Virus record (IMG/VR): IMGVR_UViG_3300027743_000018
Location: 1 to 42,367 of that record
Length of the DNA stretch: 42,367 bases
Direction: 5' to 3' (one strand)
DNA from: a virus
Below are positions 31,065 through 38,344 of the stretch, in pieces. Position numbers and translations under genes: made by a program. Positions within the stretch are counted from its first letter, which is position 1; every line of letters starts with the position of its first letter. The notes under the pieces were generated by a model that was not told the origin of the DNA, searched no databases, and saw only the letters and a list, made by a program, of their open reading frames with translations.

Positions 31065-31558
31065 CAGTTAACTCCCGGGTGTTCTGGGTGGATGACGGCT
31101 GGCGTGCCGAAAGCTATGCGGAACGGCACCCCTTCGAGGTAGGGGCACTCCTCCGGCAGCAGCCCAAAGAGGACGGCGTCGCGCACGCCCTCGATGGCGC
31201 GGCGCTTGTAGCCCTCGTGCTTGAAGCCCATGCGCCACATCTGGTTGAGCGCGGCGTCGTTGGCGGGGTCGACCTCGGCGGTGATGCGAGCGGCGCGTGA
31301 GAACACCGCCCGGGTGACCGCAGTCAGCAGCCGCCGGGTGAGGGCCTTCTTGTCGACGACGGCGGTGGTGACGTAGGCCTCGCACCAGCTTTTGAACTCG
31401 AACGCGATGACCAAGGCGACAGTCCCGCTGTTGCGCCGCGCGGTGACACAGAACCACGTGTCCTCGTCATTGAATTCCGTCGTCGAAAAGTCGACCAGCG
31501 TCGCCGCCGACAGCACGTCGATGGCGTCTTGCTGGAGAGGTGCGAAGGAGACGTTCAT
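31064..31558 (-). CDS. GNAT-like acetyltransferase-fold protein, 164 aa
   Basis: The start at 31558 overlaps the nozzle gene stop (31555-31557). The C-terminal half has the GNAT layout ITAEVDPANDAALNQMWRMGFKHEG then AIEGVRDAVLFGLLPEECPYL, as in acyltransferase-fold proteins of T7-like tail regions. Substrate unknown; it may be structural. Upstream in-frame residues lie within the nozzle gene and are rejected. Confidence 0.65.
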   Translation of the reverse strand: MNVSFAPLQQDAIDVLSAATLVDFSTTEFNDEDTWFCVTARRNSGTVALVIAFEFKSWCEAYVTTAVVDKKALTRRLLTAVTRAVFSRAARITAEVDPANDAALNQMWRMGFKHEGYKRRAIEGVRDAVLFGLLPEECPYLEGVPFRIAFGTPAVIHPEHPGVN

Positions 31559-33426
31559 CCGAACACCGTCCCCTCTTCGTAGAGGATCCCGAACCCGGTG
31601 ATCGCGAAGGAGCAGTTGGCGATGTCGGCGGTGAGCCTGACGGCACCGACGCGGCCGATGCTGCCGACGCCGGTCCAGTTCGCCCACGCCCTCGTGACGC
31701 CGCCCCAGCTGGCTTCGTCCCACACGGCGAGATCCCACGTCGCGCCGTCGTCGGGCGCGTCGGCGATCTCCGGCACGTTCAGCACCTTGCTGTCGTCGTA
31801 GTCGACCTTGATGTCCACCGCGTAGCGCGGATTGCCGTCGGTGACGACGTAGGCCTGCAGCATCTTGAACTGCTTCTCGGCGGGGGTCTTGAACTGCGAC
31901 CACGCCAGCTGCACGTCGACGCGGATCGAGGCTCCGTTGTCGGAGCGGTAGTCCTGATGCATCTGGTAGATGACACCATTGGCGTCGCCAAAGTAGAGGT
32001 ACGGTTCGATCCAGCCCCAGCTGCGGGCGGGGACGCCGTCATAGGTCGACCAGATCGGCTTCGGCATGCGGCGGATGGCTTGGTGGTAGCGGCCGCCTCC
32101 CATCGGCAGGTTGGCGATCAGCCGCCCCGTCGTGGGGTTGAGGAACAGCATCCAGCCGGGCTCGCCGGGGTGGTTGAGGCTGTGGCGCAGGAAGAAGGAC
32201 AGCATGCCGGGGTCGACGGCGTCGACGCCCTCCAGCTGCGACTTGATCTGCGTCGTCATCGGGGTGACGCCGGTCGGAATGAGCGTGAACAGTTCGCCGC
32301 CGTAGTTCAGCACCGAATGCTTCGACATCGGCGGGTCGGAGCGGAATACGCCGACCAGCGAGAAATCCGAGGCCGGGTCGACGCCCGAATAGATCGCCGC
32401 CTCGCCATTGGTCGAGAACACCACCAGCTGATCGTCCATGCCCATGCCGCCGTCGACGGTCCACGTCGCCATGGCGCGGATGGTGCCGCCCTTCTTGAAG
32501 ATCGAGTTCAACGGCAGGACCTGCAGCACGCCGTCCTTGGCCTGCAGCGGCAGGTAGTAGACGGCGAGGTTGGTCTCGTCGGCGAACCAGAGCCGGTTCT
32601 GGTGGGCGAGGACGATCGCGAACTCGTTGGGGTCGAGCCAAGTGTTGTTGAGCGGCGGGACGACCGCGAGCTTCTCGAACGACCCTTGCACGGTCGCGCG
32701 CATGGTGCCGGTGGTCTGGTCGCCGGGGGCTCCGGTGAGGTCCACGCCGACCAGCGAGAACGTGTTGGCGGGATTATTGACCGACGTGATCCGATGCGCG
32801 CCATTGGCCAGCGCGTGGCTGGTGTCGGCACCTGAGATGATCACCGTGCGGCCGGCCACGAACTTGCTGATGTCGGCGGCCGCGACGGTCACCTGACAGG
32901 GGTTCGCGGGCGGCGGTGGTCCTACCGCAGGTCCTCCTGCTATCTTGGTGACCACGACGGCTGCAAGCGCAGGGTCCGCCTTTCCGTCCCAGCCCCATAC
33001 GCCGTCGGCCCCGTTGACCATGACGGTGTATTCGATGTCGCCCAGATTGGAGTGAGAGGTCCAGTGCCAGTCGTCGCTGGTGAAGCCGGAGCGCCAGACC
33101 GCGCCGGTCTCGGCGTCGCACAGGGTCTTATTGGTCGCAGCCGCGAGGCGCGCGGGCACTCCGTAGTGCGGGATCAGATGCTCGACCGGCAGGGCTCCGA
33201 CGCAGGTGGCGATCCGCTTGAAGCCCGACCGCACAGAAATACGATCGTCGTCGACGTTGAAGTTGGTGAGGATCGACGCAAATTCCGGGTCGGCCTCGTT
33301 GGTCGCGGCGAACGACGACATCCCCTTGGCCGGAGGCGCGGCGTGCGCCAGCTTGTAGAGCGCCGCCTTCTTCTTGACGTAGCTCGGAGCGTTGCCGCTG
33401 GCGTATCGGGACGGCAGCATCCTCAT
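31555..33426 (-). CDS. Tail nozzle / gp10-like protein, 623 aa
   Basis: The start at 33426 is an ATGA overlap with the upstream gene. It is almost entirely beta: after MRMLPSRYASGN come SVRSGFKRIATCVG, LIPHYGVPARLAAATNKTL, VWGWDG, then blade-like repeats (LAHQNRLWFADETNLAVYYL, DQLVVFSTNGEAAIYSG, GWMLFLNPTTGRLIANLP). Order and fold resemble P22 gp10 and T7 gp12, which close the short tail below the portal. A key reason for calling this a podovirus. Confidence 0.7.
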   Translation of the reverse strand: MRMLPSRYASGNAPSYVKKKAALYKLAHAAPPAKGMSSFAATNEADPEFASILTNFNVDDDRISVRSGFKRIATCVGALPVEHLIPHYGVPARLAAATNKTLCDAETGAVWRSGFTSDDWHWTSHSNLGDIEYTVMVNGADGVWGWDGKADPALAAVVVTKIAGGPAVGPPPPANPCQVTVAAADISKFVAGRTVIISGADTSHALANGAHRITSVNNPANTFSLVGVDLTGAPGDQTTGTMRATVQGSFEKLAVVPPLNNTWLDPNEFAIVLAHQNRLWFADETNLAVYYLPLQAKDGVLQVLPLNSIFKKGGTIRAMATWTVDGGMGMDDQLVVFSTNGEAAIYSGVDPASDFSLVGVFRSDPPMSKHSVLNYGGELFTLIPTGVTPMTTQIKSQLEGVDAVDPGMLSFFLRHSLNHPGEPGWMLFLNPTTGRLIANLPMGGGRYHQAIRRMPKPIWSTYDGVPARSWGWIEPYLYFGDANGVIYQMHQDYRSDNGASIRVDVQLAWSQFKTPAEKQFKMLQAYVVTDGNPRYAVDIKVDYDDSKVLNVPEIADAPDDGATWDLAVWDEASWGGVTRAWANWTGVGSIGRVGAVRLTADIANCSFAITGFGILYEEGTVFG

Positions 33427-33848
33427 ACGACGCGGCTCCACTCTTCGTCCAAGTCCAGCACCCGGTTGTTGGCGCGGGTGGCGACCTTGGCCATGCGGGT
33501 GGTGAAGTCGCGCATATGCTCTGCGAACTCCAGTCCCTTGGCGGCGAGGAAGCGATATTTGAGGCCCGTGATGGCGAGGCGGCTGTCGAACAAGATCAGG
33601 TCGGTGTCGGCGGTCGGCTCAGACTTGAAGGTGAGGCCGTCGGCGCTGACCAGCCAGTGGCCGTCGCCGAGCAGGTCCTGATAGGGCTCCTCCAGCAGAA
33701 GCTCGTCGGCGATGGCGGCGAGGAGCGCCGTCATCTGGAGGACGTCTTCGTCGCTGGAGCCCAGCGCCTGACTGAGGCTCCGCTGCGCAATGCCGATCTC
33801 GCGCGAGGCGTCGCTCACGGCCTTGAGGACGGAGATCAGCTTGGCCAT
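33423..33848 (-). CDS. Candidate head-to-tail adaptor, 141 aa
   Basis: Helical N-terminus (LISVLKAVSDASREIGIAQ, DVLQMTALLAAIADELLLEE) and a mixed C-terminal part (LILFDSRLAITGLKYRFLAA). Size and place, just before the nozzle and after the capsid, match podovirus adaptors (P22 gp4, T7 gp11). This is positional inference; no sequence motif is decisive. Confidence 0.55.
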   Translation of the reverse strand: MAKLISVLKAVSDASREIGIAQRSLSQALGSSDEDVLQMTALLAAIADELLLEEPYQDLLGDGHWLVSADGLTFKSEPTADTDLILFDSRLAITGLKYRFLAAKGLEFAEHMRDFTTRMAKVATRANNRVLDLDEEWSRVV

Positions 33849-34382
33849 TTAGCTCGCTCCACGGATCCGCAGCTGGTCGATAGTGGACCGGAGGCTGGCG
33901 ATGGTCACGGAGGCGTCCTTGACCTGCTCCTCCAGCACCTCGATGCGGGCGTCGCGGTCCTTCAGCATGACCTCGTACTTGGCGGCTCCGCCCTGCATCT
34001 TGACCAGCTTGGCGGCGCGGTCGCAAAGCTCCTGCAGCTGCGCGGGCATGTCCTTGGTCTTGGCCTTGGCCAGCTGGTCGACGGTGACGATGTCGCGCGC
34101 CGCCAGCATCTTGAACTCGGCCTCGCCGATGGCGGGCCACAGCGCCAAGGGGTAGCCTTCGGCGTAGCTCTGCTTCCGGGCCGACTGCTCCTTCTGGTAC
34201 ATCTCGAAGGCGAGGCGGTGGTCGACGAAATCTTCGGGTTCGGCGACGCGCACGACCGAGAGATACGGGGGTCTATCGAGGCGGACCATGATGTTCTCGG
34301 CGAACACCGGCATGCCGTCGGAGCCTTGCCCGGCATCCTCCCAGCCTGTGAAAAAGCGGACGAGCGTCGGGGCTTCGGACAT
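33849..34382 (-). CDS. Hypothetical protein with C-terminal coiled coil, 177 aa
   Basis: The ATG at 34382 follows GGAGTGATC; an upstream ATG at 34415 lacks a site. The middle contains DHRLAFEMYQKEQSARKQSY and LWPAIGEAEFKMLAARDI; residues about 130-170 are a coiled coil (MLKDRDARIEVLEEQVKDAS). It lies between capsid and adaptor genes. Probably a virion or assembly factor. Confidence 0.65.
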   Translation of the reverse strand: MSEAPTLVRFFTGWEDAGQGSDGMPVFAENIMVRLDRPPYLSVVRVAEPEDFVDHRLAFEMYQKEQSARKQSYAEGYPLALWPAIGEAEFKMLAARDIVTVDQLAKAKTKDMPAQLQELCDRAAKLVKMQGGAAKYEVMLKDRDARIEVLEEQVKDASVTIASLRSTIDQLRIRGAS

Positions 34383-34446
34383 GATCACTCCATGGTGACG
34401 ATAAATGGGGGACATTAATTGTCCCGGGGATTTTTAGTGGTGTGTT

Positions 34447-34474
34447 GCCGGAGCCCTTACGTCAGGGCTCCGGC
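34447..34474. repeat. Perfect 11-bp hairpin in the capsid downstream gap
   Basis: GCCGGAGCCCT (34447-34457) pairs with AGGGCTCCGGC (34464-34474) around a 6-nt loop. It lies 15 bases past the capsid stop in a 107-bp gap. No U-tract follows on either strand, so it may block 3' exonucleases or partially attenuate transcription after the highly expressed capsid gene. Confidence 0.7.
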
Positions 34475-34489
34475 TGCAGCACGCTGTCA

Positions 34490-35443
34490 TCAGGTGCCGG
34501 TGAGGACGATCCTGCCCTGCATCGACCTATTGGAGAGCGTGAGGGCTCCCATGAAGGCGATGTGCTTGGTGATGGCGTCCATGTCGACACTCTGGTCCGG
34601 CAGGTCGAGGGCCTCGAAGTTGCGACCTTCGTAGATCTCGAACTTGAGGTACTTGGTGTTGAGCATGTAGCCGCCCACCAGACCCGTCGCCGCGCCGTCG
34701 AACACAAGGGCTCCAGACTTGTACTTCAGCGTCTCGAAGCCGAGGGCTCCGAGCTTGGCGTCGGTATAACGCTGGTTCTCTTGCAAGCCTCCCTCATACG
34801 TCGAATAGATTTCGCCATCGACCACGACGAGATCGGGATGCTCGGTGCCCCGGATCAGCTTGATCCAGAGTGCATTGAGACCGGCCTTGAGGGCCGGGTA
34901 TTGAAGTCCAGTCGCGCGGGCGATCGAGACGAACTGGTTCTTCCAGAAGGTCCACGTGCCGCTGTCGATGCCGCCGACGATGCCGGTGCCGGCGTCGGTG
35001 ACCATCGCCTTCAGGCCGGCGAACGACTTGGCGACGGTGCCGTCCGAATAGATCGCCTTGGTGATGTTGTTCTTCATCGTCACCTCGGCGTTGGTCATCT
35101 TGCCCTCAAGGAGGTTCAGGATGCGCTCGCGGCCCTTGTTCTTGGCGAGGTCGGGGCCTGACAGGGTGACGCTGGCGACGGCGTTGGCGGGCTCGTAGTC
35201 GGCCTCGGAGATGGTCTCCTTGACCGCACGGGAGAGCAGTTCGCTGCCCATGTACCAAGAGAAATACTCCTCGGCATAGGTCAGAGGGCAGGCGATGGAA
35301 CGGCCGCCGTCGACGGTCCGCATCCGGTTGCCTTCGCGCAGAAGGGCCGTCACGGCGTTCGAGTTGGCGACGTTGTCGGCGAAAGTCTTGTGGTAGTTGG
35401 CCAGCGTGGTTGCGACCAGCTGGTTGACGGTTGGTTCGGCCAT
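34490..35443 (-). CDS. Major capsid protein, HK97 fold, 317 aa
   Basis: The order N-arm (MAEPTVNQLVATTLANYHKT), E-loop-like region (GGRSIACPLTYAEEYFSWYM), spine helix (KGRERILNLLEGKMTNAEVT), P-domain and A-domain (LIRGTEHPDLVVVDGEIYSTYEGG), and the MLNTKYLKFEIYEG strand matches HK97-type capsid proteins of short-tailed phages. There is no obvious N-terminal scaffold domain, consistent with a separate scaffold gene upstream. RBS GGAGCCCCGGCC before the ATG. Confidence 0.88.
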   Translation of the reverse strand: MAEPTVNQLVATTLANYHKTFADNVANSNAVTALLREGNRMRTVDGGRSIACPLTYAEEYFSWYMGSELLSRAVKETISEADYEPANAVASVTLSGPDLAKNKGRERILNLLEGKMTNAEVTMKNNITKAIYSDGTVAKSFAGLKAMVTDAGTGIVGGIDSGTWTFWKNQFVSIARATGLQYPALKAGLNALWIKLIRGTEHPDLVVVDGEIYSTYEGGLQENQRYTDAKLGALGFETLKYKSGALVFDGAATGLVGGYMLNTKYLKFEIYEGRNFEALDLPDQSVDMDAITKHIAFMGALTLSNRSMQGRIVLTGT

Positions 35444-35458
35444 GGCCGGGGCTCCTGA

Positions 35459-36619
35459 CTAGAAGCCGACCTCGTCAGCAGAAGCGTCCAGCACGTCCCG
35501 CAGTGAACCGTTGCCCTTGGTCGCAGCCGTCGGCTTCGATACGGGGCCTGTGAGGCCCCGGACGTTGCCACGGTTCGCAGCTTGGGCCTTGGCGACCGAC
35601 TGCTGCGAACTCACCCGCGCGCGCTCGGCGGCGACCATGCTCTCGAATGTCTTCGGGTTCATGCGTCGGGCCGTGTCGTATGCCTCCTGCAGATCGCGCT
35701 CGGGATTGGCCTTATACAGTTCGAGGATGAACGGCAGATGCTCGTCGAAATCGGGCCGCAACGGCTGTCCGTTGGGGCCTTTCTCGTCGGCGAACCTGTC
35801 GATGTTCCAGCGGGTGCTGCTTAGGGCCTGCTCCTCGGCTTTCTGGGCTTCGGCTTGGCGGATGCTCTGGATCTCGGACTTCAGTGCCTGCAGTTCGCCA
35901 GCCGTCCTGCCGTGTTGGTCGGCAAGGTATCGGACTGCCGGGTCGTCCTTCACGCCGGGCGGAAGGGGACTAGGCGGCGGGTTGCTGCCGACGAATAGCT
36001 TGGCTGGGTCGAAGCCCATCTGCTGGGCAAGCTCGATCATCAGGTTGACACGGTCGTTCACATTGGCGCTGACGGCGCGCTTGTGCATTCCCGCCCATGC
36101 TTGGATCGCTGCGATCGGGTGCAGCTGGTTGTCCCGCATGGAGCGCGAGATGTCGGGGTCCTGAAAGATCGGAGCTAGCGCATTGACGGCTTGGACTGCA
36201 CTGGCATTCGCCTGAGACTTGCGCGTGTAGTCCGCCTCCATCTCCGAATAGCGCCGCCCGAGCATCTCTTTGACGTCTGGCGGGGCCCGATCGTAGATGG
36301 CCTTGTCCTGTGCGCTCCAGTGGTCCGGGGCCTGATTGCTTCTCGCTTGCGCGGCTGGATCAGTCGGTGCTGGGGTCTCGGTGGTGGGTCTTACGGGGCT
36401 GGGAGGACGTGCCTCTGCTTCACCCGGTCTTGCGTCTTGGGATCTAGGCGCAAATCGTCCCCGTTCGTCACGGGCTCTACTGCCTTCGTCGGCAGGAGCC
36501 TCGTCGGGAGTGGAAGTCACATCGTCGTAGGCCCGCTCGGCGATCTCGCGCAGGCTCGGCTGGGGCTCGGGAGCCTCAACGCCAGAAGTCGGGCTGCTTG
36601 GGTCCTGCGGGTCGGGCAT
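35459..36619 (-). CDS. Scaffolding protein, 386 aa
   Basis: It lies directly upstream of the capsid gene. The N-terminal 110 residues are disordered and charged (Pro/Glu/Arg), followed by helices (DKAIYDRAPPDVKEMLGRRY, NDRVNLMIELAQQMGFD) and a helical, basic C-terminus (SSQQSVAKAQAANRGNVRG). This is the usual make-up of internal scaffolds. It overlaps the upstream gene by 44 nt, suggesting coupled expression. Confidence 0.8.
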   Translation of the reverse strand: MPDPQDPSSPTSGVEAPEPQPSLREIAERAYDDVTSTPDEAPADEGSRARDERGRFAPRSQDARPGEAEARPPSPVRPTTETPAPTDPAAQARSNQAPDHWSAQDKAIYDRAPPDVKEMLGRRYSEMEADYTRKSQANASAVQAVNALAPIFQDPDISRSMRDNQLHPIAAIQAWAGMHKRAVSANVNDRVNLMIELAQQMGFDPAKLFVGSNPPPSPLPPGVKDDPAVRYLADQHGRTAGELQALKSEIQSIRQAEAQKAEEQALSSTRWNIDRFADEKGPNGQPLRPDFDEHLPFILELYKANPERDLQEAYDTARRMNPKTFESMVAAERARVSSQQSVAKAQAANRGNVRGLTGPVSKPTAATKGNGSLRDVLDASADEVGF

Positions 36620-36893
36620 TCTCGGCTTTCCGCGCGGCTTTCGCCTTCGCGATCGGGTGCGTGGGACCTATGTCCCGTTCGTCATAGGAGTTCGACTTGA
36701 ATAAGTCCAGTTCGCGCTGGCGGTCGGAGGAGATGGTCTTCTCGGTCACAGGGCTCTGATAGCTCTCGAAGCGGCTGACGAAGAAGGTCCACATGTCGTT
36801 GCGCAGGTCGCGACTGCGCCGGTTGATCTCGTCGTTCAGCACCGCCCGGCGCTTGTCGACGAGCTTGCCGTCCCGGTAGACGTAGACGGTCAC
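36576..36893 (-). CDS. Hypothetical protein, 105 aa
   Basis: A GTG start at 36893 overlaps the upstream stop (GTGA), and the gene ends inside the scaffold gene. The N-terminus VYVYRDGKLVDK is a beta hairpin like those at the starts of short phage proteins; the rest is highly charged (DEINRRSRDLRNDMW, then a Lys/Ala-rich tail). Possibly an assembly accessory protein. Confidence 0.65.
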   Translation of the reverse strand: MTVYVYRDGKLVDKRRAVLNDEINRRSRDLRNDMWTFFVSRFESYQSPVTEKTISSDRQRELDLFKSNSYDERDIGPTHPIAKAKAARKAENARPAGPKQPDFWR

Positions 36894-37183
36894 GACTTTT
36901 TCTTTCGTCCACGCGGGGTGTCGACGTAGTAGTCCCCGGCAACCTCGGACGCGCTGACAATGTCGACCTCGGGCTCCGTCGGCTCGTAGGCCATGGCACC
37001 GGCGATCACGCCGCCGGCGGCGAGGTTCTCGATCGATTGCGGTTCCCAGTGTTCGGCGTCGGTCAGCGCCTGCATCGGATGCACGCGCAGGGTGACGGCC
37101 GCGAAGTCCGGCGGGGCTCCGGTCGGGTAGGGCTCGTTGGGTTCGACGGTGACGGGCGTGGCGCGGGGCAGTGCTTCCGGCAT
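36890..37183 (-). CDS. Hypothetical protein, 97 aa
   Basis: The ATG at 37183 has GGAGA seven bases upstream; ATGs at 37189 and 37198 are too close to that site. It is Pro/Glu-rich at first (EALPRATPVTVEPNEPYP), then contains VTLRVHPMQALTDAE and ends in a basic GRKKKS. No family recognised. It lies directly after the Acb2-like gene. Confidence 0.6.
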   Translation of the reverse strand: MPEALPRATPVTVEPNEPYPTGAPPDFAAVTLRVHPMQALTDAEHWEPQSIENLAAGGVIAGAMAYEPTEPEVDIVSASEVAGDYYVDTPRGRKKKS

Positions 37184-37185
37184 GC

Positions 37186-37413
37186 TCATTTCTCCCATGC
37201 TTGCTTGGTGGCGGCCTTGACAGCCCACATCGCGGCATCCTCGGCACAGGTCTGGGCCTGCGCCTTCAGCCGCCGGATTTCACCCTCGTCGTGATCGGGG
37301 ATGGTCTCGATCAGGTCGATGGCCTCGGCCGCCAGCTGCTTGATGCGGTCGACCATCTCGCTCTTCGAGGGGTTGAAGCTGATGCCGACGCGGTACTCGC
37401 CCTTGGTGGTCAT
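37186..37413 (-). CDS. acb2: Acb2/Tad1-like hairpin-domain protein (anti-CBASS cyclic-nucleotide sponge), 75 aa
   Basis: The sequence fits the Acb2/Tad1 helical-hairpin family: a short N-terminal strand GEYRVGISFNPS, helix EMVDRIKQLAAEAIDLIE, a DHDEGEIRRLKAQAQTC helix and the hallmark ending AAMWAVKAATK. Acb2 proteins of phages such as PaMx33 and T4 (Vs.4) form oligomers that sequester cyclic di- and trinucleotides, blocking CBASS (and, in relatives, Thoeris) immunity. As in other phages it sits among structural genes. Identification is by pattern; ligand residues were not mapped. Confidence 0.72.
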   Translation of the reverse strand: MTTKGEYRVGISFNPSKSEMVDRIKQLAAEAIDLIETIPDHDEGEIRRLKAQAQTCAEDAAMWAVKAATKQAWEK

Positions 37414-37424
37414 ATTCTCCCCTG

Positions 37425-38030
37425 TCAGGTGAAGGTGAAGTTGGCTCCGGCCGACTTGACGCCGTGGTCGATCACCTTGACCACGACGATGCCGGGGCTG
37501 GAGCGCCCGGGGTCCATCAGCACCGCCATCTTCGTCGGCGAAATGTAGCGGTGATACGGCGTGTACACGTTGCCGGTCTCGACGGTGGAATACTGGGTGA
37601 ACTTGGTGCCGGTGATGGTCACCCAGATCGGCACCGCGCCGACGGCGGTGACGGCGGTGTTGGGCGCGAGCGACGAGATCGTCGGGTCGTCGGTGGGCGA
37701 GACGGGCGCGGGGTTGTAAGGCTCGTTCGGGCCGATCCAGCCGCGCGGCTCGGTGATGATGGTGGCGACCGTCAGAGGGGGGTTCATGGCGGCCGCCTTC
37801 TCGGCATGGGTGCGGGGGGTGTACGCACCTGTCGAGTTCGTGGTGGCTTGGTTCTCGTCGCCGTAGGCACCGCCATTGTAGGTCACGACGGGCACGTTGA
37901 TCGGCGGGTAGCCGCCAACCGGCACCGCCGGAGGGAACTTGTGCCAGTTCTTGGGCGTGATCTCGGAGACCACGGCGGCTGCGAGGACGGGGTCCTGAGC
38001 GCGGCGGACGGAAAAAGCCTGCAGTGCCAT
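37425..38030 (-). CDS. IPT/TIG-like Ig-domain virion protein, 201 aa
   Basis: The ATG at 38030 follows GGAGACTTACC; an upstream in-frame start is rejected. Residues about 110-200 (DPTISSLAPNTAVTAVGAVP, IWVTITGTKFTQYST, GIVVVKVIDHGVKSAGANFTF) are an IPT/TIG-like Ig fold common on capsid decoration and tail proteins. It lies between the portal and capsid genes, so a capsid decoration role is plausible. Confidence 0.65.
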   Translation of the reverse strand: MALQAFSVRRAQDPVLAAAVVSEITPKNWHKFPPAVPVGGYPPINVPVVTYNGGAYGDENQATTNSTGAYTPRTHAEKAAAMNPPLTVATIITEPRGWIGPNEPYNPAPVSPTDDPTISSLAPNTAVTAVGAVPIWVTITGTKFTQYSTVETGNVYTPYHRYISPTKMAVLMDPGRSSPGIVVVKVIDHGVKSAGANFTFT

Positions 38031-38061
38031 GGTAAGTCTCCGCTTACAGTAAGTTACATGC

Positions 38062-38313
38062 TCAGGTCGGCGTGGCCGACTTGTAGTAGCCATTGCGGAT
38101 CCAGAAGCCAGACCCGGCCGCCAGCGGCGTCCCCGTCGGGTAGGGAAGCAAGGCGTCGCCCGCCGCCGGATTGACGATGGTCACCGCGACGCCGTGGACG
38201 GCAGTGCGGTAGCCGTCGATCGGGGTCGGCCACGTTCCCGGCACGATGGCCTGCGGCTCGATTTCCGGGGTGTCGCGGGGGGTCGAGGTCTTGCTGGTGC
38301 GGTCGCTGGCCAT
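38062..38313 (-). CDS. Small hypothetical virion-operon protein, 83 aa
   Basis: RBS AGGACCTGTC before the ATG at 38313. The N-terminus is charged and disordered (SDRTSKTSTPRDTPEIEP) and the rest is a small beta domain (DGYRTAVHGVAVTIVNPAAG, GSGFWIRNGYYKS). It follows the portal gene and precedes the Ig-domain protein. Function unknown. Confidence 0.65.
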   Translation of the reverse strand: MASDRTSKTSTPRDTPEIEPQAIVPGTWPTPIDGYRTAVHGVAVTIVNPAAGDALLPYPTGTPLAAGSGFWIRNGYYKSATPT

Positions 38314-38344
38314 GACAGGTCCTTTCAGGGCTTGGAGAGGGTGA

